Positions 6,295-14,543 of a stretch of DNA of 64,000 nucleotides are shown here, in pieces. The position numbers were made by a program, and so were the translations under genes. The stretch's first letter is position 1. Every line of letters starts with the position of its first letter. The stretch comes from VRUE01 sp963699215 (GTDB lineage: Bacteria > Actinomycetota > Thermoleophilia > Solirubrobacterales > 70-9), in NCBI GenBank assembly GCA_963699215.1, contig OY969422.1, positions 2,046,001 through 2,110,000 on the forward strand. Direction: 5' to 3'. The notes beneath the pieces are model-generated. The model searched no databases and was not told where the DNA came from. It worked only from the letters and a program-made list of their open reading frames with translations.

Positions 6295-8190
6295 GTGATC
6301 GGGACTTATGCGGCGGTTGTGGCGGTATGCGTTGCTTCGCTGGCGATCGGGCAGGCGGCGATCGCGCTCTGTGGGGCCAGGCGGTGGTCCTGGCTCTCGC
6401 CCGCCGCGGGGCTGGCTCTCGTCTGCGCGATCTGCTGGGCGACCGTGCGCCTGCCGGGGGACGGCGCCGTCTCGGCAATCGCAATCCTGGTCCTGACCGT
6501 CGCCGCGGCGATCTACCTACGAGGGCGGGTCGAGGGGGGAGGGGAGGCGTTGCGAGCCGGCCTGCCGGTCGCGATCGGCGCGCTGCTCGCCGCCTCGCTT
6601 CCCTTCGCCGCCGAAGGCCACTTCGGCATCCTCGGCACCGGCTTCAACCCGGACATGTCGCAACACCTGCTCGCCACCGCCAGGCTGGCGAGCGGCGACG
6701 GCTCGCAGCTGCTGCATCAGGGCTACCCGCTCGGCCCGCACGCGATCGTCGTGGCGCTCGACAAGGGCCTGGGCATCGGCTTGGTCCAGGGTTTCGGCGG
6801 CCTGACGATCGCCGCTGCGATCCTCGCCCCGCTGACCGCCCTCGCGGCCTTCGCCGACCTGCCCCCGCTGCGCCGCACGGCCGCCGCCCTCCTCGTCGGC
6901 CTCCCGTACCTGGTCGCCTCCTACTTCGCCCAGGGAGCCTTCAAGGAGACGATCCAAGCCCTCCTCGTCCTCGCCTTCGTCCTGGCCCTACGCGAGAGCA
7001 CCCACAGCTGGCGCAACCTCCCCCTGCGCTTCGTCCCCGCAGCATTCCTCGCAATCGGCTCGGTGCACGTGTACAGCTTCCCGGGTCTGATCTGGCTGGG
7101 GGCCATCGCGGCGATCTGGTTCGTCCTGGACCAGTTCGCGTCTCCCGCGGGTGGCGCGGCAGGGGGGACCGCCCCCGAGGAAGCTTTAGCTACCGCAGGG
7201 GGTGGGGGGTCCCCTGCCGTGACAGGACCCGCGGGCCGGCGAGCAATGTCCCTGGCCGTCCTGGTTTTCATCGTCGGCGTCCTGCCCGAGCTAGGCCGGA
7301 TGATCGACTTCAAGCAGTTCGAGACCTTCGACCCCAGCGGCCCCGGCCTCGGCAACCTCTTCGGCCAGGTCTCGCCCTTCACCGCGCTCGGCATCTGGCC
7401 CTCCGGCGACTTCCGCCTCGCCCCCGGCGACGGGGCCGCGCCCGCCTTCGCCTACTACCTGGGGGCCGCCTTCGCCGCGGTGCTGCTGCTCTACGGCTTG
7501 GCCCGTTGCTGGCGCCGGCGCGAGTCGGCGATCCTCGCCGGGCTGGCCGGCGTCGCCGCGATCTACGTTGCAGCCCGCCTGGGTGGCACGCCGTACACGG
7601 CCGCCAAGGCGCTGGAGATCGCCGCCCCGCTTTTCACCCTCACGATCCTCCTGTCGTGGGTCAGAGGCGCCTCACCCGCGGGTGGCGGCGTAGGGGGGAC
7701 CTCCCCCGAGGAAGCTTTAGCTACCGCAGGGGGAGGTGGGTCCCCTGCCGTGACAGGACCCGCGGCGGTGGCGCTCGTCCTCTATCTGTTGCTCGCTGGC
7801 GCGTGTTCCCTGCTCGCCTTCGCCAACGCGCCGGTCGGGCCGACCTCCTACTCGCCGGTGCTCACCGGGCTGCGGCCGCTGCTCGCCAGCGGCTCGACCC
7901 TCGTGCTGGCGCCGCGGACGCTCCTCGCCGACGAACAGGGGCTCCCTTACATCGCCTGGGAGCTGCGCGGCGGCCGGGTCTGCATCGAGCCCGAGAGCGC
8001 CGCCGGGGGCGCTGCGCCGACCGGCATCCGCTACTTCGTCACCACTGGCCCGGCGCCTCGCCCGCCCTTCGATGGCCTGACCCCGCGCCGCCGCGCCGGG
8101 CCCTACGCGGTCTGGGAGCGCCGCGAAGCGGTCGGCGGCCCCGGCCCGTGTCCGCTGATCGCGGTTCGCCAGGCACGCCAAGGGCCGTAG
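6295..8190 (+). CDS. Large polytopic membrane protein interrupted by two in-frame palindromic elements
   Basis: About 631 residues from a GTG at 6295. Around a dozen hydrophobic segments are present, with a loop containing FGILGTGFNPDMSQHLLATARL that resembles the acidic outside loop of GT-C sugar transferases. An envelope glycosyltransferase is therefore possible but unproven. Two Gly/Pro/Ala-rich stretches (around residues 284-313 and 461-490) break the pattern. They are encoded by near-identical DNA repeats and read GGT[AS]PEEALATAGGGGSP. Both contain a rare TTA codon. The C-terminus (FVTTGPAPRPPFDGL) is outside-type. It ends 11 bases before thrS. Confidence 0.75.
   Translation: MIGTYAAVVAVCVASLAIGQAAIALCGARRWSWLSPAAGLALVCAICWATVRLPGDGAVSAIAILVLTVAAAIYLRGRVEGGGEALRAGLPVAIGALLAASLPFAAEGHFGILGTGFNPDMSQHLLATARLASGDGSQLLHQGYPLGPHAIVVALDKGLGIGLVQGFGGLTIAAAILAPLTALAAFADLPPLRRTAAALLVGLPYLVASYFAQGAFKETIQALLVLAFVLALRESTHSWRNLPLRFVPAAFLAIGSVHVYSFPGLIWLGAIAAIWFVLDQFASPAGGAAGGTAPEEALATAGGGGSPAVTGPAGRRAMSLAVLVFIVGVLPELGRMIDFKQFETFDPSGPGLGNLFGQVSPFTALGIWPSGDFRLAPGDGAAPAFAYYLGAAFAAVLLLYGLARCWRRRESAILAGLAGVAAIYVAARLGGTPYTAAKALEIAAPLFTLTILLSWVRGASPAGGGVGGTSPEEALATAGGGGSPAVTGPAAVALVLYLLLAGACSLLAFANAPVGPTSYSPVLTGLRPLLASGSTLVLAPRTLLADEQGLPYIAWELRGGRVCIEPESAAGGAAPTGIRYFVTTGPAPRPPFDGLTPRRRAGPYAVWERREAVGGPGPCPLIAVRQARQGP
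7144..7235. repeat. Palindromic repeat element, copy 1 (in-frame in coding sequence)
   Basis: A 92-base unit begins CCCGCGGGT and ends ACCCGCGGG, so its ends are inverted repeats. Inside it, GCAGGGG and CCCCTGC, and CCCCC and GGGGG around GAGGAAGCTTTAGCTACCG, make further pairs. The whole unit can fold as one long imperfect hairpin. It is nearly identical to 7675-7765 and adds no stop codon. Confidence 0.8.
7675..7765. repeat. Palindromic repeat element, copy 2 (in-frame in coding sequence)
   Basis: The second copy, about 530 bases after the first, has the same CCCGCGGGT and ACCCGCGG ends and an identical central GAGGAAGCTTTAGCTACCG. It differs at only a handful of positions. It is read in the same frame as copy 1, giving almost the same peptide. 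The intervening DNA is not duplicated. Confidence 0.8.
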
Positions 8191-8201
8191 CATTGCCCCG
8201 G

Positions 8202-10136
8202 ATGGAGGCGACGACGAAGATCACCGCGAAGCTCCCCGACGGCAAACCGCTGGAGCTGCCCGACGGGGCCACCGGCGCCGACGCCGCAGCGGCGATCGGG
8301 CCGGGCCTGGCGAAGGCGGCGCTGGCGATCCGCGTCGACGGCGAGCTGCGCGACCTCAGCGCCCCGCTTCCAGACGGGGCGGAGATCGCGATTCTCACCG
8401 AGCGCGACCCCGAGGCGCTGGAGCTGATCCGCCACGACGCCGCCCACGTCATGGCCGAGGCGGTGCTGGAGCTCTACCCGGGGACCAAGGTGACGATCGG
8501 CCCGCCGATCGAACAGGGCTTCTACTACGACTTCGAGTTCCCCGAGGACGCTCGCGTCAACGAGGACGACCTGGGGCGGATCGAGGCGGCGATGCGCGAG
8601 CACATCAAGGCCGACGAGCCGTTCGAGCGCCGCGACCTGCCGCCGGCGGAGGCGATCGAGATCTTCCGCGCCCAGGGCCAGGACTACAAGATCGAGCTGA
8701 TCGAGGATCTCGTCCGCGACGAAGGGGTGGAGACGGTCTCGCTCTACCGCAACGGCCCCTTCGAGGATCTCTGCCGCGGCCCCCACGGCCCCAGCACCGG
8801 CCGGATCGCGGCGATCAAGCTGAGCTCTGTCGCGGGCGCCTACTGGCGTGGCGACGAGAGCCGCGCGATGCTCACCCGGATCTACGGCATCGCCTTCTTC
8901 TCGAAGAAGGATCTCGACGTCCACCTCGAGCGGATCGAGGAGGCGAAGGCCCGCGACCACCGCCGCCTCGGCCCCCAGCTCGGCCTCTTCATGCTGCGCA
9001 AGGAGGCGCCCGGCATGCCCTTCTGGCTCGCCCACGGCACCGTCCTGCTGCGCCTGATCGAGGCCGAGGTGCAGAAGCAGTTGCGCAAGCGCGAGTACGT
9101 CGAGATCAAGACCCCGCACGTGCTCGACGTCGACCTCTGGCACCGCTCCGGCCACTGGGACAACTACCGCGAGAACATGTACTTCACCGAATCCGGCGAG
9201 CGGCAGTACGCGATCCGGCCGATGAACTGCCCCGGCGCCTGCTTGGTCTTCGACGCCGAACGCCACTCCTACCGCGAGCTCCCTCTGCGCGTAGCCGAGT
9301 TCGGCCAGGTCTCCCGGGCCGAGCGCGAGGGGGTGCTGCACGGGCTGCTGCGGGTGCGCGCCTTCACCCAGGACGATGCGCACATCTACTGCATGCCGGA
9401 GCAGATCGTCGACGAGGTAACCGGCATCTGCGAGGCGATCGACGAGCTCTACGCGCGCTTCGGCTTCGACGACGTGAGGATCGAGCTCTCCACCCGGCCG
9501 CAGAAGTCGATCGGCAGCGACGAGCAGTGGGCGCAGGCCGAGGAGGCGCTGCGCGGGGCGCTGGAGAGCCAGGGCCGCGAGTACACGCTCAACCCCGGCG
9601 ACGGCGCCTTCTACGGGCCGAAGATCGACTTCCACATCACCGACGCGCTCGGGCGCTCCTGGCAGTGCGGAACCTGCCAGGTCGACTTCTTCATGCCCGA
9701 GCGCTTCGACCTCACCTACACGGACCAGAAAGACGAGCCGCAGCGGCCGGTGATGATCCACCGCGCCCTGCTCGGCTCGATGGAGCGCTTCGCCGGCATC
9801 CTGATCGAGCACCACGCCGGTCGCTTCCCGGTTTGGCTGGCCCCCGTGCAGGCGACAGTGCTGCCGATCTCCGACCGCCACGTCGAGTTCGGCGACCGGG
9901 TCGCCGTGCAGCTGCGCGACCTCGGCGTGCGGGTCGAGGTCGACCGCCGCTCGGAGTCGATCGGCAAGAAGGTTCGCGATGCCGAACTCAGCCGCAACCC
10001 CTACATGCTGGTGGTCGGCGACCGCGAGGAAGACAGCGGCGAGCTGGCGGTGCGCTCCCACGCGGAGGGCGAGCTGGGCACGATGAACCTCGCCGAGTTC
10101 GCCGACCTCGTCCACCGCGCCGAGCAGACGGCCTAG
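8202..10136 (+). CDS. thrS: Threonyl-tRNA synthetase
   Basis: 644 residues, normal length. The order is a TGS domain (residues 1-65), an editing-type second domain with RHDAAHVMAEAV and CRGPHGPSTGRI, the class II catalytic core, and a C-terminal anticodon-binding domain. The three zinc ligands are in place: Cys343 (RPMNCPGAC), His394 (TQDDAHIYC) and His520 (PVMIHRALLGS). These match E. coli Cys334, His385 and His511 with a constant offset of nine. It charges tRNA-Thr in the cytoplasm. The ATG at 8202 is chosen because the TGS domain starts there; the frame stays open far upstream but that part is not protein-like. Confidence 0.97.
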   Translation: MEATTKITAKLPDGKPLELPDGATGADAAAAIGPGLAKAALAIRVDGELRDLSAPLPDGAEIAILTERDPEALELIRHDAAHVMAEAVLELYPGTKVTIGPPIEQGFYYDFEFPEDARVNEDDLGRIEAAMREHIKADEPFERRDLPPAEAIEIFRAQGQDYKIELIEDLVRDEGVETVSLYRNGPFEDLCRGPHGPSTGRIAAIKLSSVAGAYWRGDESRAMLTRIYGIAFFSKKDLDVHLERIEEAKARDHRRLGPQLGLFMLRKEAPGMPFWLAHGTVLLRLIEAEVQKQLRKREYVEIKTPHVLDVDLWHRSGHWDNYRENMYFTESGERQYAIRPMNCPGACLVFDAERHSYRELPLRVAEFGQVSRAEREGVLHGLLRVRAFTQDDAHIYCMPEQIVDEVTGICEAIDELYARFGFDDVRIELSTRPQKSIGSDEQWAQAEEALRGALESQGREYTLNPGDGAFYGPKIDFHITDALGRSWQCGTCQVDFFMPERFDLTYTDQKDEPQRPVMIHRALLGSMERFAGILIEHHAGRFPVWLAPVQATVLPISDRHVEFGDRVAVQLRDLGVRVEVDRRSESIGKKVRDAELSRNPYMLVVGDREEDSGELAVRSHAEGELGTMNLAEFADLVHRAEQTA

Positions 10137-10277
10137 CGGTCGGCGACCCTGAACTGGTTCTGCCTCTATACTCCGGGCCACTTGTTCGCAGGCATGCCAA
10201 ACACACCGCGCCGCTGAGCGTCCCGTGGCTGCCTCCGCATCCCTCGTCCTCTTGAAGCTCCACCTCTCCTCTCACTA

Positions 10278-10889
10278 GTGCCTGTCCCGCGCAGGTTCGA
10301 TCGCCGACCGCCCGAGCGCGATACGACGCGCATCAACGAGCGCATCCGCGTCCCCAAAGTGCGCCTGATCGGCGCCGACGGCGAGCAGCTCGGCATCGTC
10401 GAGACCGCCGAGGCGATGAAACGGGCGCAGGAGGCCGACCTCGACCTGGTCGAGGTGGCTCCGAACTCGAAGCCGCCGGTGACCCGCCTGCTCGACTACT
10501 CGAAGTACAAGTACGAGCAGGAGCAGAAGCAGAAGGCCGCCCGCAAGCACCAGCAGCAGGTAAACGTCCGCGAGATCAAGCTGCGCCCGAAGATCGCCAC
10601 CCACGACTACGAGACCAAGAAGGGCCACGTCGAGCGCTTCCTGCGCCAGCGCAACAAAGTCAAGATCACGATCATGTTCCGCGGCCGCGAGCAGGCGCAT
10701 CCCGAGCGCGGCCGCGACCTCCTGCAGCGCCTGTTCGAGGATCTCGACGGGCTCGCGACGATCGAGTCCGAGCCGCTGCAGGAAGGGCGCAACATGAGCA
10801 TGATGCTGGCGCCCAGCAAAGAGGTGGCGGCCCCGGACAAAGAGAAGACGGAGGGCGAGCAGGACCCTCCCGACGGGGATTCCACTTAA
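10278..10889 (+). CDS. infC: Translation initiation factor IF-3
   Basis: About 203 residues. The N-domain starts RINERIRVPKVRLIGADGEQLGIV. A lysine/glutamine-rich linker (KYKYEQEQKQKAARKHQQQ) follows, then the C-domain (VNVREIKLRPKIATHDYETKKGHVERFL) and an acidic tail. It binds the 30S subunit and checks the start codon. The GTG at 10278 gives the expected N-terminus but has no ribosome-binding site; infC commonly uses rare starts for self-control. The 141-base gap after thrS probably holds its leader; I see a possible TATACT box at 10167. The usual infC-rpmI-rplT order is broken by a reversed wecB. Confidence 0.96.
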   Translation: MPVPRRFDRRPPERDTTRINERIRVPKVRLIGADGEQLGIVETAEAMKRAQEADLDLVEVAPNSKPPVTRLLDYSKYKYEQEQKQKAARKHQQQVNVREIKLRPKIATHDYETKKGHVERFLRQRNKVKITIMFRGREQAHPERGRDLLQRLFEDLDGLATIESEPLQEGRNMSMMLAPSKEVAAPDKEKTEGEQDPPDGDST

Positions 10890-10974
10890 CTTTTTCGGTG
10901 AATCGCCCCGGGGCTGTCGCCCCGAGGCAGGTGACGAAAAGTACAAGACGTTCCATCCCCGTCGGGAGGGTCCT
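10861..10974. terminator. Long inverted repeat between convergent infC and wecB, likely two-way terminator
   Basis: A perfect 20-base inverted repeat has arms at 10861-10880 and 10955-10974. Inside lie nested pairs: ACTTTTTCG with CGAAAAGT, and CGGGGC-TGTC-GCCCCG. The left arm is the last coding part of infC; the right arm reaches the stop of wecB. The position between converging genes suggests termination on both strands. Confidence 0.65.
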
Positions 10975-12039
10975 ACGTCAGCGTGTCGGCGATTCGCTCT
11001 GCCGCGTGGCCGTCCCAGAGAGGGGGAGGGTTGGACGCCCCCGAGGCTGCTCGGCCAGGGCCGCGGGGATTCCGGCGATCGCCGCCGGATCGAGGCCGAG
11101 CAGCGTGTTCGTCCCGGCTCGTATCGTCACCGGCCGCTCGGTGTTGTCGCGCAGGGTGAAGCAGGGGACGCCGAGGTAGGTCGTCTCCTCCTGGATCCCC
11201 CCCGAGTCGGTGAGGACGGCGGCGGCGTCGGCGATCAGCGAGAGGAAGTCGACGTAGCCGAGCGGCTCCGAGAGCAGCAGCCCGGGGTGCTCGGACTCGA
11301 TCGCCTCCATCCGCTTGCGAGTTCGCGGGTGCACCGGGAAGACGACGGGCATCTCGCGGGCGAGCGCCGCGAGCCGGTGCACCGTCTCGGGTAGCAGCTC
11401 GCCGTCGACCAGGGCTGGGCGGTGCAGGGTGACGAGCATGTAGCCGCCCGGCTCGACGCCGAGCTTCGCCGCGGCGCCGGCGGCGCGGAATCGATCTTCG
11501 AGCGCGACGAGCGTGTCGATCATCGTGTTGCCGACGAAGTGCATGCGCTCCTCGGCGATGCCCTCGGCGCGCAGGTTCTCGATTGCCTCCTCGCTGTGCA
11601 GGAAGAGGTGCTCGGAGAACTCGTCGGCGACGATCCGGTTGACCTCCTCGGGCATCGTGCGGTCGAAGCTGCGCAGGCCGGACTCGATGTGGGCGACCGG
11701 GATCTGCATCTTGGCCGCGGTCAGGACCGCGGCGAGGGTCGAGTTGACGTCGCCGGGGACGATCACCAGGTCGGGCTCCTCCGCTTCCAGCACCGGCTCC
11801 AGCCGCTCCATCGTGCGCGCCGTCTGCACGGCGTGACTGCCCGAGCCGACCTCGAGCATGTGGTCGGGCGCCGGCACGCCGAGCTCCTCGAAGAAGACCT
11901 CCGACATCTCCCGGTCGTAGTGCTGGCCGGTGTGGACGATCGCGTGGCGGCCCTCCGGGAGGCGCTTGCGCAGCGCGGCGATCACCGGCGCCGTCTTGAC
12001 GAAGTTCGGTCGCGTTCCGACCACGTAGACGATCCGCAT
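10973..12039 (-). CDS. wecB: UDP-N-acetylglucosamine 2-epimerase (non-hydrolysing), with a C-terminal frameshift
   Basis: About 355 residues when the frame is corrected. It starts MRIVYVVGTRPNFVKTAPVI, the WecB/MnaA start, and contains VHTGQHYD, VPGDVNSTLA, HIESGLRSFD, PEEVNR and TDSGGIQEE, the substrate-binding set. It interconverts UDP-GlcNAc and UDP-ManNAc for envelope polysaccharide. Near 11030 the frame slips: the unshifted frame ends in a non-family tail at 10978. A one-base insertion restores PPLWDGHAAERIADTLT and a stop at 10973-10975. The gene lies reversed between infC and rpmI. Confidence 0.88.
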
Positions 12040-12112
12040 CGGGCGCCAGCGTACCTGCGGCGACCCCGGCGCCCGCAGGCGTGGCGTTCGGTCTGCTTCA
12101 ATACTCGTCCCG

Positions 12113-12313
12113 ATGCCGAAGATGAAAACCCATTCCGGCGCCAAGAAGCGCTTCCGCAAGACCGCCAAGGGCAAGCTGCGTGGGCGGCGTGCCTACTCGA
12201 GCCACATCCTCGAGAAAAAGTCGCCGAAGCGGAAGCGGCAGATGGCGCGGCCGGTGGAGATCGCCAAGGCCGACGAGAAGCGCGTCCGGACCCTGCTCGG
12301 AGGCGGAAAGTGA
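12113..12313 (+). CDS. rpmI: 50S ribosomal protein L35
   Basis: Sixty-six residues, starting MPKMKTHSGAKKRFRKTAKGKL and ending KRVRTLLGGGK, full length for bL35. It is a small basic protein of the large subunit. The stop codon overlaps the GTG of rplT (GTGA at 12310-12313), so the two are translationally coupled. The 73-base gap after the divergent wecB start must contain the promoter; no clear box is visible. Confidence 0.97.
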   Translation: MPKMKTHSGAKKRFRKTAKGKLRGRRAYSSHILEKKSPKRKRQMARPVEIAKADEKRVRTLLGGGK

Positions 12314-12669
12314 GCCGGGTCAAGCGCTCCGTCCACGCGCGCAAGAAGCGCCGCAAGGTGCTGAAGGAAGCGAAGGGCTACTTCGGTCGCAAGCACTCCT
12401 CCTACCGCTTCGCCAAAGAGCAGGTGCAGCGGTCCGGGATGTACGCCTACCGGGATCGGCGCAACCGCAAGCGCGAGTTCCGGCGGCTCTGGATCACCAG
12501 GATCAACGCCGCGGCGCGGCTCGAGGGCATGAGCTATTCGGAGCTGATCCACGGCCTCGACAAGGCCGACGTCGAGGTGAACCGCAAGATGCTCGCCGAG
12601 ATCGCGGTCACCGACCGCGATGCCTTTCGCCGATTCGTGGAGCTAGCCCGGGAGGGTGCGGCCGCCTAG
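12310..12669 (+). CDS. rplT: 50S ribosomal protein L20
   Basis: 119 residues from a GTG at 12310, beginning SRVKRSVHARKKRRKVLKEA with the conserved GYFGRKHSSYRFAKEQV and LWITRINAAAR segments. bL20 is an early assembly protein of the 50S subunit. The start is fixed by the family N-terminus and by the four-base overlap with rpmI. A strong intrinsic terminator follows at 12698. Confidence 0.97.
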   Translation: MSRVKRSVHARKKRRKVLKEAKGYFGRKHSSYRFAKEQVQRSGMYAYRDRRNRKREFRRLWITRINAAARLEGMSYSELIHGLDKADVEVNRKMLAEIAVTDRDAFRRFVELAREGAAA

Positions 12670-12697
12670 CCCGCAACCCACACTCCACTTTCCCGGG

Positions 12698-12725
12698 CGG
12701 GCCGTCTTTACGGCCCGTTTTTATT
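12698..12725 (+). terminator. Intrinsic terminator after rplT
   Basis: CGGGCCG (12698-12704), loop TCTTTA, CGGCCCG (12711-12717), then a run of T (TTTTTATTT). This is a textbook rho-independent terminator. It lies only about 48 bases before the next start, so it could also act as an attenuator for the methyltransferase-pheST-arg series. Confidence 0.85.
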
Positions 12726-12772
12726 TGTCCGGACGTTCCAGGAGAAGAAACCACCACCGAGAACCGAACAGG

Positions 12773-13492
12773 ATGATTTCGAGCCCCCAAAACGAGAAGC
12801 TGAAGCTGGTGCGCAAGCTGCGCGAGCGCAGGCAGCGCGAGCGCGAGGGGCTGTTCGCCACCGAGGGCGAGGATCTGGTCGAGGCGGGCCTCGCCGCGGG
12901 TGCGGAGCCGCGCTTCCTGCTCAGCGCCGCTGGCAGCGGCCTCGGCGGCGAGCAGGTGGAGCCGGAGCTGCTGGCCGAGGTCTCGGCGCTCGGCTCGGGC
13001 ACGCGGGCGATCGCCGTCTGGCCGCAGGCATGGGCTGACGAGGCGACGGCCCCTTCCGTCTATCTGCACGGCGTCGCCGACCCGGGCAACGTCGGCGCGA
13101 TCGTCCGCAGCGCGCACGCTCTGCTCGGCGGCACGGTCGTGCTCGGCCCGGGGTGCGCCGATCCGTACGGGCCGAAGGCGGTACGGGCGAGCATGGGCTC
13201 GATCTTCGGCCAGCCGCTGTTGCGGGCCGGGATCGAGGCGACGCCGGCGCCGCGCGCCGCGCTCGTCGCGCACGGCGGCGGCGGGCTGGAGGCGCTGACG
13301 GGCGCGGCGACCGTCTGCCTCGGCGCCGAGCGCGAGGGATTGTCGGCCGAAGCGCGGCGGGAATGCGACGTCGAGGTGACGATTCCGCTGCGCCCCGGCG
13401 GGGCCGAGTCGCTCAACGTCGCCGCCGCCGCGGCCATCGCCTGCGAGCGGCTATCGTCGCCCGCCATGCAGGAGGTGGCCGAAGATGCTTGA
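12773..13492 (+). CDS. SpoU/TrmH-family RNA 2'-O-methyltransferase
   Basis: About 239 residues from an ATG at 12773. The N-terminal substrate-binding part has the usual SSPQNEKLKLVRKLRERRQREREGLF start and an EGEDLVEAGL motif. The C-terminal SPOUT (knotted) domain shows the SAM-binding motifs YLHGVADPGNVGAIVRSA, VRASMGSIFG, CLGAEREGL and IPLRPGGAESLNVAAAAAI. Relatives methylate ribose in 23S rRNA or tRNA. It overlaps pheS by eight bases, an order common in actinobacteria. The exact target nucleotide cannot be told. Confidence 0.92.
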   Translation: MISSPQNEKLKLVRKLRERRQREREGLFATEGEDLVEAGLAAGAEPRFLLSAAGSGLGGEQVEPELLAEVSALGSGTRAIAVWPQAWADEATAPSVYLHGVADPGNVGAIVRSAHALLGGTVVLGPGCADPYGPKAVRASMGSIFGQPLLRAGIEATPAPRAALVAHGGGGLEALTGAATVCLGAEREGLSAEARRECDVEVTIPLRPGGAESLNVAAAAAIACERLSSPAMQEVAEDA

Positions 13493-14543
13493 GCAGATCG
13501 AGAAGATCGAGTCGGAGGCCACTGCGGCGATCGAGGCCGCCGCCGGCACCGCCGAGCTGGAGGAGCTGCGGGTCCGCTACCTCGGCCGCAAGGCCGAGCT
13601 GACGACGATCCTGCGCGGTATCGCCGAGCTCCCCGCCGAGGAGCGGGGGAAGGTAGGGGGCGCCGCCAACCGGGCGCGCAAGGCCCTGGAAGAGCTGCTC
13701 GACCGGCGCGCCGCCGAGGTCGACGCGAGCGAGCTCGAGGTGCGGCTGGCGAGCGACCGGATCGACGTCACCCTGCCGGGGACCCCGGTCCGCCCGCCGG
13801 GTCACCTGCACCTGATCACCCGCACCACGCGGCAGATCGAGGACGTGATGATCGGGCTCGGCTACCGGGTGATGGAGGGGCCGGAGATCGAGCACGACTA
13901 CTACAACTTCACCGCGCTCAACCACCCGCCGGGGCACCCGGCGCGGATGCTCCAGGACACCTTCTACGTGCAGTCGCACCCCGAGGTGCTGCTGCGCACC
14001 CACACCTCGCCGGTGCAGATCCGGGCGATGGAGGCGCAGGCGCCGCCGATCTTCGCGATCGTGCCCGGCAAGGTCTACCGGCGCGACTCCGACGCCACCC
14101 ACACGCCCATGTTCCACCAGGTCGAGGGGCTGGCGATCGGCGAGGGGATCACGCTCGCCGACCTGCAGGGAACGCTGGAAGAAATGCTGAAGGCGATCTT
14201 CGGCGCCGGGCGCGAGGCGCGGATGCGGCCGCACTTCTTCCCCTTCACCGAGCCCAGCGTCGAGTTCGACGTCTCCTGCTTCCAGTGCGCGGGCAGCGGC
14301 GAGCTCGCCGGCGGCGAGCGCTGCAACCTCTGCAAGGGCCAGGGCTGGATCGAGGTCGGCGGCGCCGGCATGGTCGACCCGAACGTGCTCGGCTTCGTCG
14401 CCGAGAACGGCTACGACCCCGAGCGGGTGCAGGGCTTCGCCTTCGGCATGGGGGTCGAGCGGATCGCGATGCTGCGCCACGGCGTCCCCGACCTGCGCCG
14501 CTTCTTCGACAACGACGTGCGCATGCTGGAGCAGTTCTCATGA
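13485..14543 (+). CDS. pheS: Phenylalanyl-tRNA synthetase alpha subunit
   Basis: 352 residues. A coiled-coil N-terminus (residues 1-80) for tRNA contact precedes the class II catalytic core with motif 2 (VYRRDSDATHTPMFHQVEGL) and motif 3 (GFAFGMGVERIAML). A Cys-rich insert (CFQCAGSGELAGGERCNLCKG) lies between them and may bind zinc. It forms an alpha2-beta2 enzyme with pheT, which starts at an overlapping ATGA. Confidence 0.97.
   Translation: MLEQIEKIESEATAAIEAAAGTAELEELRVRYLGRKAELTTILRGIAELPAEERGKVGGAANRARKALEELLDRRAAEVDASELEVRLASDRIDVTLPGTPVRPPGHLHLITRTTRQIEDVMIGLGYRVMEGPEIEHDYYNFTALNHPPGHPARMLQDTFYVQSHPEVLLRTHTSPVQIRAMEAQAPPIFAIVPGKVYRRDSDATHTPMFHQVEGLAIGEGITLADLQGTLEEMLKAIFGAGREARMRPHFFPFTEPSVEFDVSCFQCAGSGELAGGERCNLCKGQGWIEVGGAGMVDPNVLGFVAENGYDPERVQGFAFGMGVERIAMLRHGVPDLRRFFDNDVRMLEQFS

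Noticed and set aside
5334..8201. A very long open frame continuous with thrS upstream of 8202
   Set aside because: It is Arg/Pro-rich read-through of high-GC DNA across genes on the other frame and strand; family sequence starts only at 8202.
8103..10181. Long minus-strand frame of 692 codons opposite thrS
   Set aside because: Antisense shadow of thrS with no recognisable domain; composition (His/Arg/Asp/Leu) is typical of complementary high-GC frames.
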